This document shows, piece after piece, positions 9,353 through 17,113 of a DNA stretch of 52,244 nt. Every line of letters begins with the position of its first letter. Within the stretch, counting starts at the first letter, position 1. The DNA comes from Candidatus Zymogenus saltonus (GTDB taxonomy: Bacteria > Desulfobacterota > Zymogenia > Zymogenales > Zymogenaceae): positions 1-52,244 of the forward strand of contig JAFGIX010000033.1 of NCBI GenBank assembly GCA_016929395.1, written 5' to 3'. The position numbers were made by a program, and so were the translations under genes. The notes under the pieces were generated by a model that made no database searches, was not told the DNA's origin, and saw only the letters and a list, made by a program, of their open reading frames with translations.

Positions 9353-10087
9353 ATGGCCGAACCCATCATTATAGCCAAAAATGTTTACAAAAATTTCGGT
9401 CACATCAGGGCGTTGGTGGATGTAAGCACAGACATCCAACCGGGGGAGGTGGTTGTCGTTTGCGGGCCGTCCGGGTCCGGGAAATCGACGTTCTTGAGGT
9501 GCTTGAACAGGCTCGAGGAGATAGACAAGGGGACGATAATTATCGATGGAGTCGACATAAGCCAGGCAAATGTCAAGATTCATCACGTCAGGGAAGAGAT
9601 AGGGATGGTCTTCCAGCACTTCAACCTATTCCCGCACAAAACCGTGATGGAAAACATCACGCTGGCCCAGACAGTTGTCAGGAAGAGGACTCACGAAAAC
9701 GCCGAGGAAATAGCGAAAAAACTCCTTGAAAAGGTCGGAATCAACGAGAAGGCGGACGTCTTCCCGTCCCAGCTCTCCGGCGGCCAGCAGCAGAGGGTGG
9801 CGATCGCAAGGGCCCTTGCCATGCAGCCGAAGATGATGCTCTTTGATGAGCCGACATCGGCGCTCGATCCCGAGATGATCGGCGAGGTCCTCGACGTCAT
9901 GAAGACGCTCGCCAAGGAGGGGATGACAATGGTTGTGGTCTCCCACGAGATGGGCTTCGCCCGGGAGGTTTCTGACAGGATAATCTTCATGGACGAGGGA
10001 CAGATCATCGAAGAGGGAACCCCCGACAATTTCTTTAAAAATCCAAAGAGCGACAGGACAAAGCTGTTCCTGAGCCAGATACTTTAA
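9353..10087 (+). CDS. Amino-acid ABC transporter ATP-binding protein (GlnQ/HisP type)
   Basis: This is the ATPase of the polar amino-acid importer, about 244 residues, full length for the GlnQ/HisP/ArtP group. Walker A is GPSGSGKST (near residue 38), the Q-loop region is [14 protein letters not shown], the signature is [14 protein letters not shown], Walker B is [14 protein letters not shown] and the H-loop is [10 protein letters not shown]. It acts on the cytoplasmic face with the fused permease encoded just upstream. Start: the ATG at 9353 follows GGGGAG (9341-9346) with 6-nt spacing; a TTG at 9347 is also in frame but too close to that site. Specificity among polar amino acids is not readable. 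Confidence 0.95.
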   Translation: MAEPIIIAKNVYKNFGHIRALVDVSTDIQPGEVVVVCGPSGSGKSTFLRCLNRLEEIDKGTIIIDGVDISQANVKIHHVREEIGMVFQHFNLFPHKTVMENITLAQTVVRKRTHENAEEIAKKLLEKVGINEKADVFPSQLSGGQQQRVAIARALAMQPKMMLFDEPTSALDPEMIGEVLDVMKTLAKEGMTMVVVSHEMGFAREVSDRIIFMDEGQIIEEGTPDNFFKNPKSDRTKLFLSQIL

Positions 10088-10138
10088 TCCCTCCCGTTAA
10101 AAAAACGCCCATGAATCGCCAATAGATCGGATTAAAAA

Positions 10139-10990
10139 ATGAAAAATCGCATAGTAAAATACATATTGCTGTTTTTATATCTTCTGCTCCTGTCTTCCTG
10201 CTCGGATGACAACGGGGGGTTAGTTGCGGTAACTCCAGAGACGATCGCCGAAAACTCGACGTTGAACACGATCTTGAAGAGGGGAAAGCTGATAGTGGGG
10301 ATGGACATAGCCGATATACGGTATCAGCCGTTCGAGATGAAGGACGCAAACGGGAAGATCATAGGCTTTGATGCGGATCTTGCCCAGATGATGGCCGACG
10401 AGCTGAACGTCACCCTGGAGATCGTGGAGTCGAACTGGGACGGAATTATATCCGACCTCGTGAATAAGAAGTTCGACATCATCATATCAGGGATGTCCAT
10501 CACCACCGAGCGCAACAAGGCCATTAACTTCTCCAGGCCGTACTACCTTTCGGGCAAATGCCTCCTCGTAAATATCGAGTACGCCGGCAGGGTCATGACC
10601 TATCACGACCTCAACCGCCCGGGGGTTGTAGTCACCACCACGTTCCACGACGACATGGTGTTGGACAGATACCTCCCGGACGCCACCATAGTACGCCATG
10701 AGAAGGCGGATGACGCAGCCCTTGAGGTTTCCGAGGGGAGGGCGCAGGCGTTTATCGTGGACAAGGCGCTTCTCGCGACCTTTGCGAAGAAGTATCCCGA
10801 CACGACCTTTTCGATCGTAACGCCCTTCACGTACGAGCCTGTCGCCATGGGGACAAGAAAGGGCGACCCAGACCTGCTGAACTGGATAAACAACTTCATA
10901 GAGATCATCAGCGGGGACGGGAGGCTGGCACTCCTGGAACAGAAGTGGATGCTCGAATTCGTTCCGGCCGGAGACCTTGAGGATAAATAG
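10139..10990 (+). CDS. Second amino-acid ABC substrate-binding lipoprotein
   Basis: This 283-residue protein is a second family 3 solute-binding protein in the same operon. The signal peptide MKNRIVKYILLFLYLLLL is followed by a lipobox LSSC, so it should be lipid-anchored. Recognisable motifs are RGKLIVGMDIADIRYQPFEM, GFDADLAQMMADELNV, ESNWDGIISDLVNKKFDIII and SGMSITTERNKAINFSRPYY. It is only distantly similar to the first binding protein at the start of the operon, so the two probably offer different ligands to one permease, or one is a sensor. The ATG start lacks a strong Shine-Dalgarno. No terminator was seen directly downstream. Confidence 0.9.
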   Translation: MKNRIVKYILLFLYLLLLSSCSDDNGGLVAVTPETIAENSTLNTILKRGKLIVGMDIADIRYQPFEMKDANGKIIGFDADLAQMMADELNVTLEIVESNWDGIISDLVNKKFDIIISGMSITTERNKAINFSRPYYLSGKCLLVNIEYAGRVMTYHDLNRPGVVVTTTFHDDMVLDRYLPDATIVRHEKADDAALEVSEGRAQAFIVDKALLATFAKKYPDTTFSIVTPFTYEPVAMGTRKGDPDLLNWINNFIEIISGDGRLALLEQKWMLEFVPAGDLEDK

Positions 10991-11159
10991 AGCACTTTTT
11001 TTCACGCCTCAACAACATTTCTCTATTAAAATCGGATTTTGCTGTATAAAAATTTCACCCTATAAAATTTGGCAGGGATGTGATATTATAGGATGGATTG
11101 ATATATCGGTTCGTACTTTTGCATTAAGAACGGAAATGGGTTTCATTTGAGGGGGTGTT

Positions 11160-11561
11160 TTGAGGATATTGGGACTCGATGTGGGAGAGAGGCGGATAGG
11201 AGTCGCCATAAGCGACCCGACGAATACGATAGCCCAGCCCCTGATCGTCATAGAGAGGGACGGCAAAGAGCTCGACCGCCTCTCCGTTATCGTCAGGGAC
11301 AACGACGTTGGGGAGATCGTAATAGGCTACCCGAGGAACATGGACGGGAGCTCAGGGGCGACGGCGGAAAAGGTGAAGGAATTCGCGGAAGGGCTGTCCA
11401 AAATGATCGATGTCCCGTTTGTATTTGTCGACGAGAGGCTATCCACAGCGGAGGCGGAGAGGATGATGATCACGGCCGATCTGTCGCGCAAAAAAAGGAA
11501 AAAATCGATCGACAAGGTGGCGGCGGCGATAATCCTCGAGGGGAGACTTAGGAGGATATGA
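11160..11561 (+). CDS. ruvX: Putative pre-16S rRNA nuclease / Holliday junction resolvase RuvX (YqgF)
   Basis: This is a 133-residue RNase H-fold YqgF/RuvX protein. The family motifs are all present: LGLDVGERRIGVAISDP at the N-terminus with the catalytic Asp, VIGYPRNMDGSSG in the middle, FVDERLSTAEAE, and the C-terminal IDKVAAAIILEG. YqgF processes the 5' end of pre-16S rRNA in Escherichia coli; RuvX-like resolvase activity is known in others. It starts with TTG, preceded by GAGGGGG (11149-11155). mltG follows after 187 bp, an arrangement common in many bacteria where yqgF and mltG lie close together. Confidence 0.93.
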   Translation: MRILGLDVGERRIGVAISDPTNTIAQPLIVIERDGKELDRLSVIVRDNDVGEIVIGYPRNMDGSSGATAEKVKEFAEGLSKMIDVPFVFVDERLSTAEAERMMITADLSRKKRKKSIDKVAAAIILEGRLRRI

Positions 11562-11748
11562 CGGCATCTGGTTAAGGTGGGATTCCCTTTGTGTGCGGGT
11601 GGGGATGGCTGTTGGATACCAAAGAGGAGTAGGTTTTTAAAAGTCCCTTCTTCTCGGTTTTATATCATAATAGCTTTAAATATTTTGGTCTAATATGAGG
11701 CCGGGGTGTCTCGGCAATATTTATAAGGAGTTATAAGGAGACGGCGGA

Positions 11749-12768
11749 TTGTTTAAAAAGATCTTAAAATGGTTCTTCTTGATGGTCCTTTTTCTGGTTG
11801 TCTTTGCAGGCGTCGCCGCAGGGGTGGCCTATAAGATGTTTCTGACGCCGACCGGCGGCGTAAAGGAGCCGGTCGTCATCGAGATAGAGAGGGGCGATAC
11901 GCTGATGAAGACCGCAAAAAACCTCGAGGATCTGGACGCCATCAAGGACGGGCGGATATTCATCGCGGCCGCAAAGATAATCGGCGTCGAGCGCACCATC
12001 AGGACAGGCGAATACGAGATCACCCCGGAGATGTCGCCCAGAGACATCCTTTTTTTGATCCTCAAAGGGAGCGTCGTGGAGTATCATGTAACGGTTCCGG
12101 AGGGGTACAATATCTACCAGATCTCCGAACACCTCGAAAACTTGGGCTTCGTAGACGGATCGAAATTTCTCGATCTGTCGAGGGACAGGTACTTCATGGC
12201 AAAGCTCGGAATCGATGCGCCCGTAATCGAGGGCTACCTCTTTCCCGACACGTATAACCTCAACAAGGGGATGGACGAGAGGGATATCATTACGCTCATG
12301 GTCAGGCGGTACTTTTCTGTTTTTAACAAGGAGAAGGAAAGGTCGACAGCTGACAGCGGACTTAACGATTACGAGGTACTGATTCTGGCGTCGATCGTGG
12401 AGAAGGAGGCAAAGGCCGAAAACGAGCGCTCCCTCATATCGGCTGTCTTTGTCAATCGCTTGAAGAAAAAGATGAAGCTCGACAGCTGCGCCACCGTCAT
12501 ATACGGGATGTGGGACGATTTCGACGGCAACCTGACAAAGGAGCATTTGGAGAGGATGACGCCGTACAACACATATATTATCGCCGGGCTTCCCCCGACC
12601 CCGATCTGTAATCCGGGAAGGGCGGCCATAAGGGCCGCCCTTAATCCCTCGGATTGCAATTACCTGTTTTTCGTCTCGAAGAACGACGGCACCCACCATT
12701 TTTCCGAGACCCTCTCCGAGCATAACATGGCGGTTTACAAATACCAGAAGCTGAGGACCTACAGGTAG
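11749..12768 (+). CDS. mltG: Endolytic transglycosylase MltG
   Basis: This 339-residue protein is a YceG/MltG endolytic murein transglycosylase, which cuts nascent glycan strands at the inner membrane and so helps set strand length. One N-terminal transmembrane helix (about residues 6-27) is followed by a LysM-like region and the catalytic domain with ILASIVEKEAKAENERSLI (catalytic Glu within IVEKEA), VFVNRLKKKMKLDSCATVIYG and NTYIIAGLPPTPICNPG. Length is normal. The start is TTG at 11749, 8 nt after AAGGAG (11735-11740); the preceding bases hold a second copy (ATAAGGAGTTATAAGGAG). It lies convergent with the Spy-like gene. Confidence 0.94.
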   Translation: MFKKILKWFFLMVLFLVVFAGVAAGVAYKMFLTPTGGVKEPVVIEIERGDTLMKTAKNLEDLDAIKDGRIFIAAAKIIGVERTIRTGEYEITPEMSPRDILFLILKGSVVEYHVTVPEGYNIYQISEHLENLGFVDGSKFLDLSRDRYFMAKLGIDAPVIEGYLFPDTYNLNKGMDERDIITLMVRRYFSVFNKEKERSTADSGLNDYEVLILASIVEKEAKAENERSLISAVFVNRLKKKMKLDSCATVIYGMWDDFDGNLTKEHLERMTPYNTYIIAGLPPTPICNPGRAAIRAALNPSDCNYLFFVSKNDGTHHFSETLSEHNMAVYKYQKLRTYR

Positions 12769-12799
12769 TTCGGGTCGGGGCCTGATGAATCGGGGTCTT

Positions 12800-13309
12800 C
12801 TATTTGTTCTTCGTGCGGTTGTCCCTCTTAACGCGGTCGGCGCCGTTTCCTGCAACTAACCCCCTCATCTGCCTGTTGAACCTCTCGTTGAATACGATGT
12901 AGCGGGCGAACTGTTCCGTGGTCAACATCCTCGATATCTCTTTTTCCTCCTGTTTGCGAAGGCTCGACATTTCGTCTTCGAGGCTGGTACGCTTGTTCAG
13001 GATCGATTTCAGCTCCGATTCGTTTACCGTCTCTTCCCTCAGGGCCTTCGAGAGGGCCCTGCTGTTTTCAATCCGTTCCTTGAAGAGGGCCATCCTCTTT
13101 TCCCTGTACTTCTTGTTGATGGCTGTAATTTGAGAAACCTCGGATTCGGTAAGCCCGACCTTGGAAACCAAAATCTCCTTCCTCAGCTCCTCCACCCTGG
13201 CTTCTACCCTGTCTCTCTTTATCTTTCTGTCTTCGATCTCTTGGGCGAATACGGCGAGCGCCGATAGTATTATCCCAAGCGAGATGATTACGGCTGTTAG
13301 TTTCTTCAT
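12800..13309 (-). CDS. Spy/CpxP-like periplasmic protein
   Basis: This is a 169-residue exported protein. It has a cleavable signal peptide (MKKLTAVIISLGIILSALAV, then FAQ), followed by an almost entirely helical, highly charged mature part. Two LTxxE/Q-type motifs, LTESEVSQITAINKKY and LTTEQFARYIVFNERF, resemble those of Spy, CpxP and ZraP, which are small periplasmic chaperones or stress/metal sensors. It is encoded 22 bp downstream of the zinc-finger anti-sigma gene and is followed by convergent mltG. The likely job is envelope-stress buffering or input to the anti-sigma factor. Sequence similarity is weak and rests on signal, length, motif and context. Confidence 0.72.
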   Translation of the reverse strand: MKKLTAVIISLGIILSALAVFAQEIEDRKIKRDRVEARVEELRKEILVSKVGLTESEVSQITAINKKYREKRMALFKERIENSRALSKALREETVNESELKSILNKRTSLEDEMSSLRKQEEKEISRMLTTEQFARYIVFNERFNRQMRGLVAGNGADRVKRDNRTKNK

Positions 13310-13331
13310 TTTGTTCCTCCTGTTTCAATTG

Positions 13332-13949
13332 TTAGCTTAAAAACCTCTTTTTGAGTATCTGCAGGATCTCTTCAAATTCCTCCTCAGTGATGTAGTATCT
13401 CTCGGCCTCGATGTAGGCGTTGACGGTCTCCTCATCGATATAGTAATCGTCGAGGTAATCGTCGGTGTATGACGACGTGTAGTAAGGATCGTCTCCGGAG
13501 GCCTCGTAGGCCTCGGACACCTCGATTATCGGATCAATCTGATCAATCAGACCGTTTTCGTAGACCTCGACAATATTTACTCCTCCCGTTTCCGATGTGA
13601 CGGGCGGCTTGACGGGATTGACAAGAACGAAAACCATCAATAAGATGACGGCGGCGACGGCCACCGCGGCCCAAACAGGGCTTAAGAGACGCCGCCTTTC
13701 GGCGATTTCACTCCCATTGCTTTTCTTGAATCTTTCCATGACCCGGGACGGAAACCGCTCGAAGTAGTATTCGGGCGGGAGTTTTGCCCCGGAGCTTGAA
13801 ATATCATCGAAGACTTCCCTTAAACTCTTAAGCTCCCCGGAGCACTCGGGACAGGCTTCAATATGTTTTTCGACCGACTTCGCCTCGATTTCGGAGAGCT
13901 CTCCCAAAAGGTAGTCGGGGATTATCTTTTTCACAGTGCTGCATTTCAC
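13332..13949 (-). CDS. Zinc-finger anti-sigma factor
   Basis: This is a 205-residue single-pass membrane protein with an N-terminal anti-sigma zinc-finger domain (zf-HC2): MKCSTVKKIIPDYLLGELSE then KHIEACPECSGELKSL, giving the Cys...His-x3-Cys-x2-Cys zinc-binding pattern. A transmembrane helix lies at about residues 97-118 (VAVAAVILLMVFVLV). The periplasmic tail is very acidic and tyrosine-rich. It should hold the ECF sigma factor encoded upstream at the membrane until an envelope signal arrives. Unusually, it is separated from that sigma gene by 407 bp. A clear GGAGG Shine-Dalgarno precedes the ATG. The Spy-like gene follows 22 bp later, suggesting one operon. Confidence 0.85.
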   Translation of the reverse strand: MKCSTVKKIIPDYLLGELSEIEAKSVEKHIEACPECSGELKSLREVFDDISSSGAKLPPEYYFERFPSRVMERFKKSNGSEIAERRRLLSPVWAAVAVAAVILLMVFVLVNPVKPPVTSETGGVNIVEVYENGLIDQIDPIIEVSEAYEASGDDPYYTSSYTDDYLDDYYIDEETVNAYIEAERYYITEEEFEEILQILKKRFLS

Positions 13950-14356
13950 TTTTTTACCTCCGTAAGCGGCGGCCTTATTTTGATGATCTTATAAAGCCTT
14001 GATTTTACAATGTTTTTGAGATGCTCATTCCTTTATGATCGAGGCGCCTTTAAAGTCCGCTCTCCCTTTTTCCCATTTGACCCGAGTACACATGAAGTTT
14101 GGCTTCACGTTGATATTCTTATAATCGAGGCGCCTTCAAGCTTTACTCTCACCTGCTGTAATTTAATTCGGGTGTTCTATATTGAGCAATCTAACGTTGC
14201 CCCGCGTTGATATTTCCGAATTCATCCAGCAATTATTCCCTTTTCACGCTATTTCCATGTCGTTTAACAGAAATCCTTATATACTAAAATCTTTATAACG
14301 CGAACCCCCCGGCTTATAACCTGATTCCTGCAACGCCCATTCCCCCTTCTTGTCGT
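13950..14356. other. 407-bp gene-free interval with duplicated motif
   Basis: No convincing gene is seen between the sigma and anti-sigma genes; a 66-codon plus-strand frame (14010-14210) has no family resemblance or Shine-Dalgarno. The stretch holds two similar segments (14029-14095 and 14116-14178), each with CGAGGCGCCTT and an adjacent TTAT-ATC element. AGGCGCCT is palindromic. They may be regulatory. Confidence 0.5.
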
Positions 14357-14917
14357 TTAACGCTTTATCGTCTTGACCCTGTCGTCGTTCGCCCTTGCGA
14401 CCATCTCCGCCACCCTCTTTATCCCGTAGTGGAAGTTCGTCTTTGCGCTGCCGACGCTGATGTTCATCGCCCGGGAGATCTCCTTGAAAGACAGCCCCTC
14501 GATCAGTCTCAGCGTGACGGCCAGGCGCTGTTTCAACGGGAGGAGATTAAGCGCGCTTGACGCCTCGCGTCCTTCTTCCCAGATGATGTAGTCTGTGAGG
14601 GCGTCCCTCCCGCCGTCGGGAAGTTGGCCGATATTGTCGGAGTTGACGGCGCCGTTTTTCTTCCTCAGGTGATCTTTCGCCTGATTTATGGTGATCCTTG
14701 TGATCCACGTCTTAAAGGTCGAATCGCCCCTGAACTTGCTTAAAGCCCGGTACGCCTTGATGAAGCTCACCTGGGCCACGTCATCGGCGTCGAAGTGGTC
14801 CTTGACCACAGCGAGAGCCGTTGCGTATACGTGCCGCATATTGCCTCTCACAAGCGTTTCAAATGCCCCGTCGTCTCCGGCAATTGCCAGACGGACGAGT
14901 TCTCTTTCAGATTCCAT
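14357..14917 (-). CDS. ECF-type RNA polymerase sigma factor
   Basis: This 186-residue protein is an extracytoplasmic-function sigma factor (RpoE-like). Region 2 covers about residues 10-75 (DGAFETLVRGNMRHVYATAL, DADDVAQVSFIKAYRAL, FKTWITRITINQAKDHLR). Region 4 covers about 120-175 (LPLKQRLAVTLRLIEGLSFK then EISRAMNISVGSAKTNFHYG, the helix-turn-helix binding the -35 element). Length is normal. A zinc-finger anti-sigma gene lies downstream on the same strand after a 407-bp gap. A possible self-recognised promoter lies just upstream (14937-14964). The start ATG is preceded by AGGG at about 8 nt. The signal it answers to is unknown; the Spy-like gene suggests envelope stress. Confidence 0.92.
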   Translation of the reverse strand: MESERELVRLAIAGDDGAFETLVRGNMRHVYATALAVVKDHFDADDVAQVSFIKAYRALSKFRGDSTFKTWITRITINQAKDHLRKKNGAVNSDNIGQLPDGGRDALTDYIIWEEGREASSALNLLPLKQRLAVTLRLIEGLSFKEISRAMNISVGSAKTNFHYGIKRVAEMVARANDDRVKTIKR

Positions 14918-14936
14918 TAAACACCCTGTTTGAAAA

Positions 14937-14964
14937 TTAGACGTTTATGTCGTTGAAAAGTTAA
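14937..14964 (-). promoter_or_regulatory. Candidate ECF-sigma autoregulatory promoter
   Basis: Reading the minus strand, TTAACTT (14964-14958) and TCTAA (14941-14937) are separated by 16 nt. This resembles the sigma-E consensus GGAACTT-N16-TCTGA and would start transcription about 13 nt before the sigma gene start codon. Autoregulation is usual for this class; the match is partial. Confidence 0.4.
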
Positions 14965-15041
14965 AAATCTTTTTCAGGCAGGTTATAATATCACGATTCA
15001 AAATATGACGCATGGGTAATGCAGTTATTTTAACAAAATTA

Positions 15042-15068
15042 TTGACTATTTGAATATGAAGTGATAAT
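15042..15068 (+). promoter_or_regulatory. Sigma70-like promoter of serS
   Basis: TTGACT (15042-15047) and GATAAT (15063-15068) with a 15-bp spacer, or TAATAT (15065-15070) with 17 bp, lie about 65-70 nt before the serS start. The leader shows no T-box-like sequence. Confidence 0.45.
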
Positions 15069-15136
15069 ATCAGTGGACATGTTTGGGACCCTGTTTGATT
15101 CCCGTTTGATTAATTACAAGTTGATGTTTTAGAAAA

Positions 15137-16408
15137 TTGCTTGATCCAAAATTCCTCAGAGAAAATACAGATCTTGTTATCGAGAGAATCTCCCTCAGGG
15201 GCGAGGAGATTGACGTCTCCGGGTTCAAGGAGTTGGACGAAAAACGAAGGACGCTCTTGGTCAAGGTGGAGACCCTGAAGCACGAAAGAAATTCCGTGTC
15301 GGACGAGATAGCCAAAATAAAGAAGGAGAAGGGGGACGCCGGGGAGTTCATACATAAGATGAAGGGCGTCTCGAACGAGATAAAGGCGCTGGACGAAGAG
15401 CTGAACAGTATTGACGAAGAGCTTAAAAAGGCCCTTGCTCTCATACCGAATATCCCCCATGAGTCGGTCCCCGTCGGGACTTCCGACGAGGATAACGTGG
15501 AGGTGAGGAAATGGGGCACGCCTCCCAAGTTCGAGTTTACGCCCCTCGACCATGCGGACATCGGAGAGAGGCTTGGGATAATAGATTTTACCGGAGGGGC
15601 AAAGCTCGCCGGGGCGAGGTTCACGCTGTCGAAGGGGCAGGCGGCGCAGCTCGAAAGGGCGCTGATAAGCTTCATGCTCGATATCCACACGAGGGAGCAC
15701 GGCTACACGGAGATGCTGCCGCCCTTTATGGTAAACACAAAGACGATGACGGGAACGGGCCAGCTCCCCAAGTTCGTCGACGACCTCTTCAAGGTAGAGG
15801 ACACCGACTACTGGCTTATCCCTACGGCGGAGGTCCCCCTGACCAACGTCTTTCAGGATGAGATCATTGACGGCGACGAGCTTCCGATCTACATGACGGC
15901 TTACACGCCCTGCTTCAGGAAAGAGGCGGGCTCCTACGGCAAGGACACGAGGGGATTGATAAGACAGCACCAGTTCAGCAAGGTGGAGCTGGTAAAGTTC
16001 ACTAAGCCCGAGGATTCCTACGACGAGCTCGAGAAGCTACTTGCAAACGCGGAGGAGATACTGAAGAGGCTGAACATCCACTACCGGGTGGTGAACCTCT
16101 GCACCGGCGATATAGGCTTCTCCTCATCGAAGACCTACGACATAGAGGTGTGGCTTCCGGGGCAGAATGAATACAGGGAAATATCCTCCTGCAGCAACTG
16201 CGAGGACTTCCAGGCGAGGAGGGCGAACATCAGGTTCAGGGAGAAGGGCAAGAAGGGAACGGCGTATGTGCACACCCTGAACGGCTCCGGCCTGGCCGTG
16301 GGAAGGACGCTGATAGCGATCCTCGAAAACTACCAGAGACCGGACGGGAAGGTGGAGGTTCCGGGCGCCTTAAGGCCCTACATGGGTGGGCTCGAGCTGA
16401 TTGGTTAA
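15137..16408 (+). CDS. serS: Serine--tRNA ligase
   Basis: This 423-residue class II aminoacyl-tRNA synthetase charges tRNA-Ser (and tRNA-Sec) with serine. The N-terminal antiparallel coiled coil that grips the tRNA long arm covers about residues 25-105 (Lys/Glu-rich). The catalytic core shows [18 protein letters not shown], motif 2 with [17 protein letters not shown] and motif 3 with [17 protein letters not shown]. Length and N-terminus ([10 protein letters not shown]) match the family, fixing the TTG at 15137 as the start despite a weak Shine-Dalgarno. Two tRNA-Ser genes lie 374 and 566 bp downstream on the same strand, so enzyme and substrate genes are clustered. Confidence 0.97.
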   Translation: MLDPKFLRENTDLVIERISLRGEEIDVSGFKELDEKRRTLLVKVETLKHERNSVSDEIAKIKKEKGDAGEFIHKMKGVSNEIKALDEELNSIDEELKKALALIPNIPHESVPVGTSDEDNVEVRKWGTPPKFEFTPLDHADIGERLGIIDFTGGAKLAGARFTLSKGQAAQLERALISFMLDIHTREHGYTEMLPPFMVNTKTMTGTGQLPKFVDDLFKVEDTDYWLIPTAEVPLTNVFQDEIIDGDELPIYMTAYTPCFRKEAGSYGKDTRGLIRQHQFSKVELVKFTKPEDSYDELEKLLANAEEILKRLNIHYRVVNLCTGDIGFSSSKTYDIEVWLPGQNEYREISSCSNCEDFQARRANIRFREKGKKGTAYVHTLNGSGLAVGRTLIAILENYQRPDGKVEVPGALRPYMGGLELIG

Positions 16409-16781
16409 CATAGGGGGATTGGGGGGGGGTGAGAGAATTATTTGTAAAAAGGGGGGAGGCGGATTACACCTACTGGGTTGATATGCGGTGCGGGGTTGCA
16501 GGGGGAAAGTGGATTGGATATAGTTGATTGATGTGCGGGGTGGGGTAGGAGATAGAGTTATATTAAATGTAGTGGGTCAATATGCGGTGCGGGGTGGGCA
16601 AACTCGTTTGGGGGAAGGGGGGGGTGGAAAAATATCATGGGAGTGAGATGATGATTGGGGCAGGGGGGTAGGGGAAAAGTTGTATTAAATGTAGTGGGTT
16701 GATATACGGCGCGGGGTGGGGGGAGGTCGATAAACATTTTAGGTAGTGAATTTAGGATTAGAATAAAGTCATTATAATTAC
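16409..16781. repeat. G-rich intergenic repeats after serS, including a 43-bp direct repeat
   Basis: No gene is seen. The plus strand is extremely G-rich. Two 43-bp copies (16556-16598 and 16678-16720) begin AGTT-TATTAAATGTAGTGGG and end GCGGGGTGGG. They differ at five positions, all transitions. Two shorter relatives carry TTGATATGCGGTGCGGGGT (16478-16496) and TTGATGTGCGGGGTGGGG (about 16528-16545). Confidence 0.75.
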
Positions 16782-16867
16782 GGAGGGATGGCCGAGTGGT
16801 TTAAGGCGGCGGTCTTGAAAACCGTTGAACGAAAGTTCCGTGGGTTCAAATCCTACTCCCTCCGCCA
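16782..16867 (+). tRNA. tRNA-Ser (anticodon TGA)
   Basis: The acceptor stem GGAGGGA pairs with TCCCTCC, the discriminator is G and the CCA end is encoded (16865-16867). The anticodon loop CTTGAAA gives anticodon TGA. A long variable arm, as expected for a class II tRNA, precedes the T arm with GGGTTCAAATCC. It reads UCA and related serine codons. It lies downstream of serS. Confidence 0.97.
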
Positions 16868-16973
16868 TTTAACCGTCGGGGTCGATGGAAGGGTTGGATA
16901 AGAAGAACGTCGTGCTAAAATTTAAGGTTCTGCTCTGTAGCAAATAGTTATTTTCACAGACAAAATCGGATCC

Positions 16974-17067
16974 GGAGAGATGGCCGAGCTGGCTGAAGGC
17001 GCTCGCCTGCTAAGCGAGTGTAGGGGGTAAACCCCTACCGAGGGTTCGAATCCCTCTCTCTCCGCCA
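16974..17067 (+). tRNA. tRNA-Ser (anticodon GCT)
   Basis: The acceptor stem GGAGAGA pairs with TCTCTCC, with an encoded CCA end. The anticodon loop CTGCTAA gives GCT, reading AGC/AGU serine codons. The long variable arm (TGTAGGGGGTAAACCCCTAC) marks it as class II. It lies 106 bp after the first tRNA-Ser and 46 bp before a TPR lipoprotein gene. Confidence 0.97.
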
Positions 17068-17113
17068 TAACCCCCCGGGGTCGATTGTAATCTTAATTGG
17101 ATATTTACTTAAA

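Noticed and set aside
11764-12855. 363-codon minus-strand frame opposite mltG
   Set aside because: Shadow of mltG, overlapping it fully; composition is unlike a protein.
14010-14210. 66-codon plus frame between anti-sigma and sigma genes
   Set aside because: No Shine-Dalgarno, no recognisable features; overlaps the repeated segments.
16773-16778. TATAAT before tRNA-Ser(TGA) as its promoter
   Set aside because: It lies only 3 nt before the mature tRNA 5' end, so transcription would start inside the tRNA.
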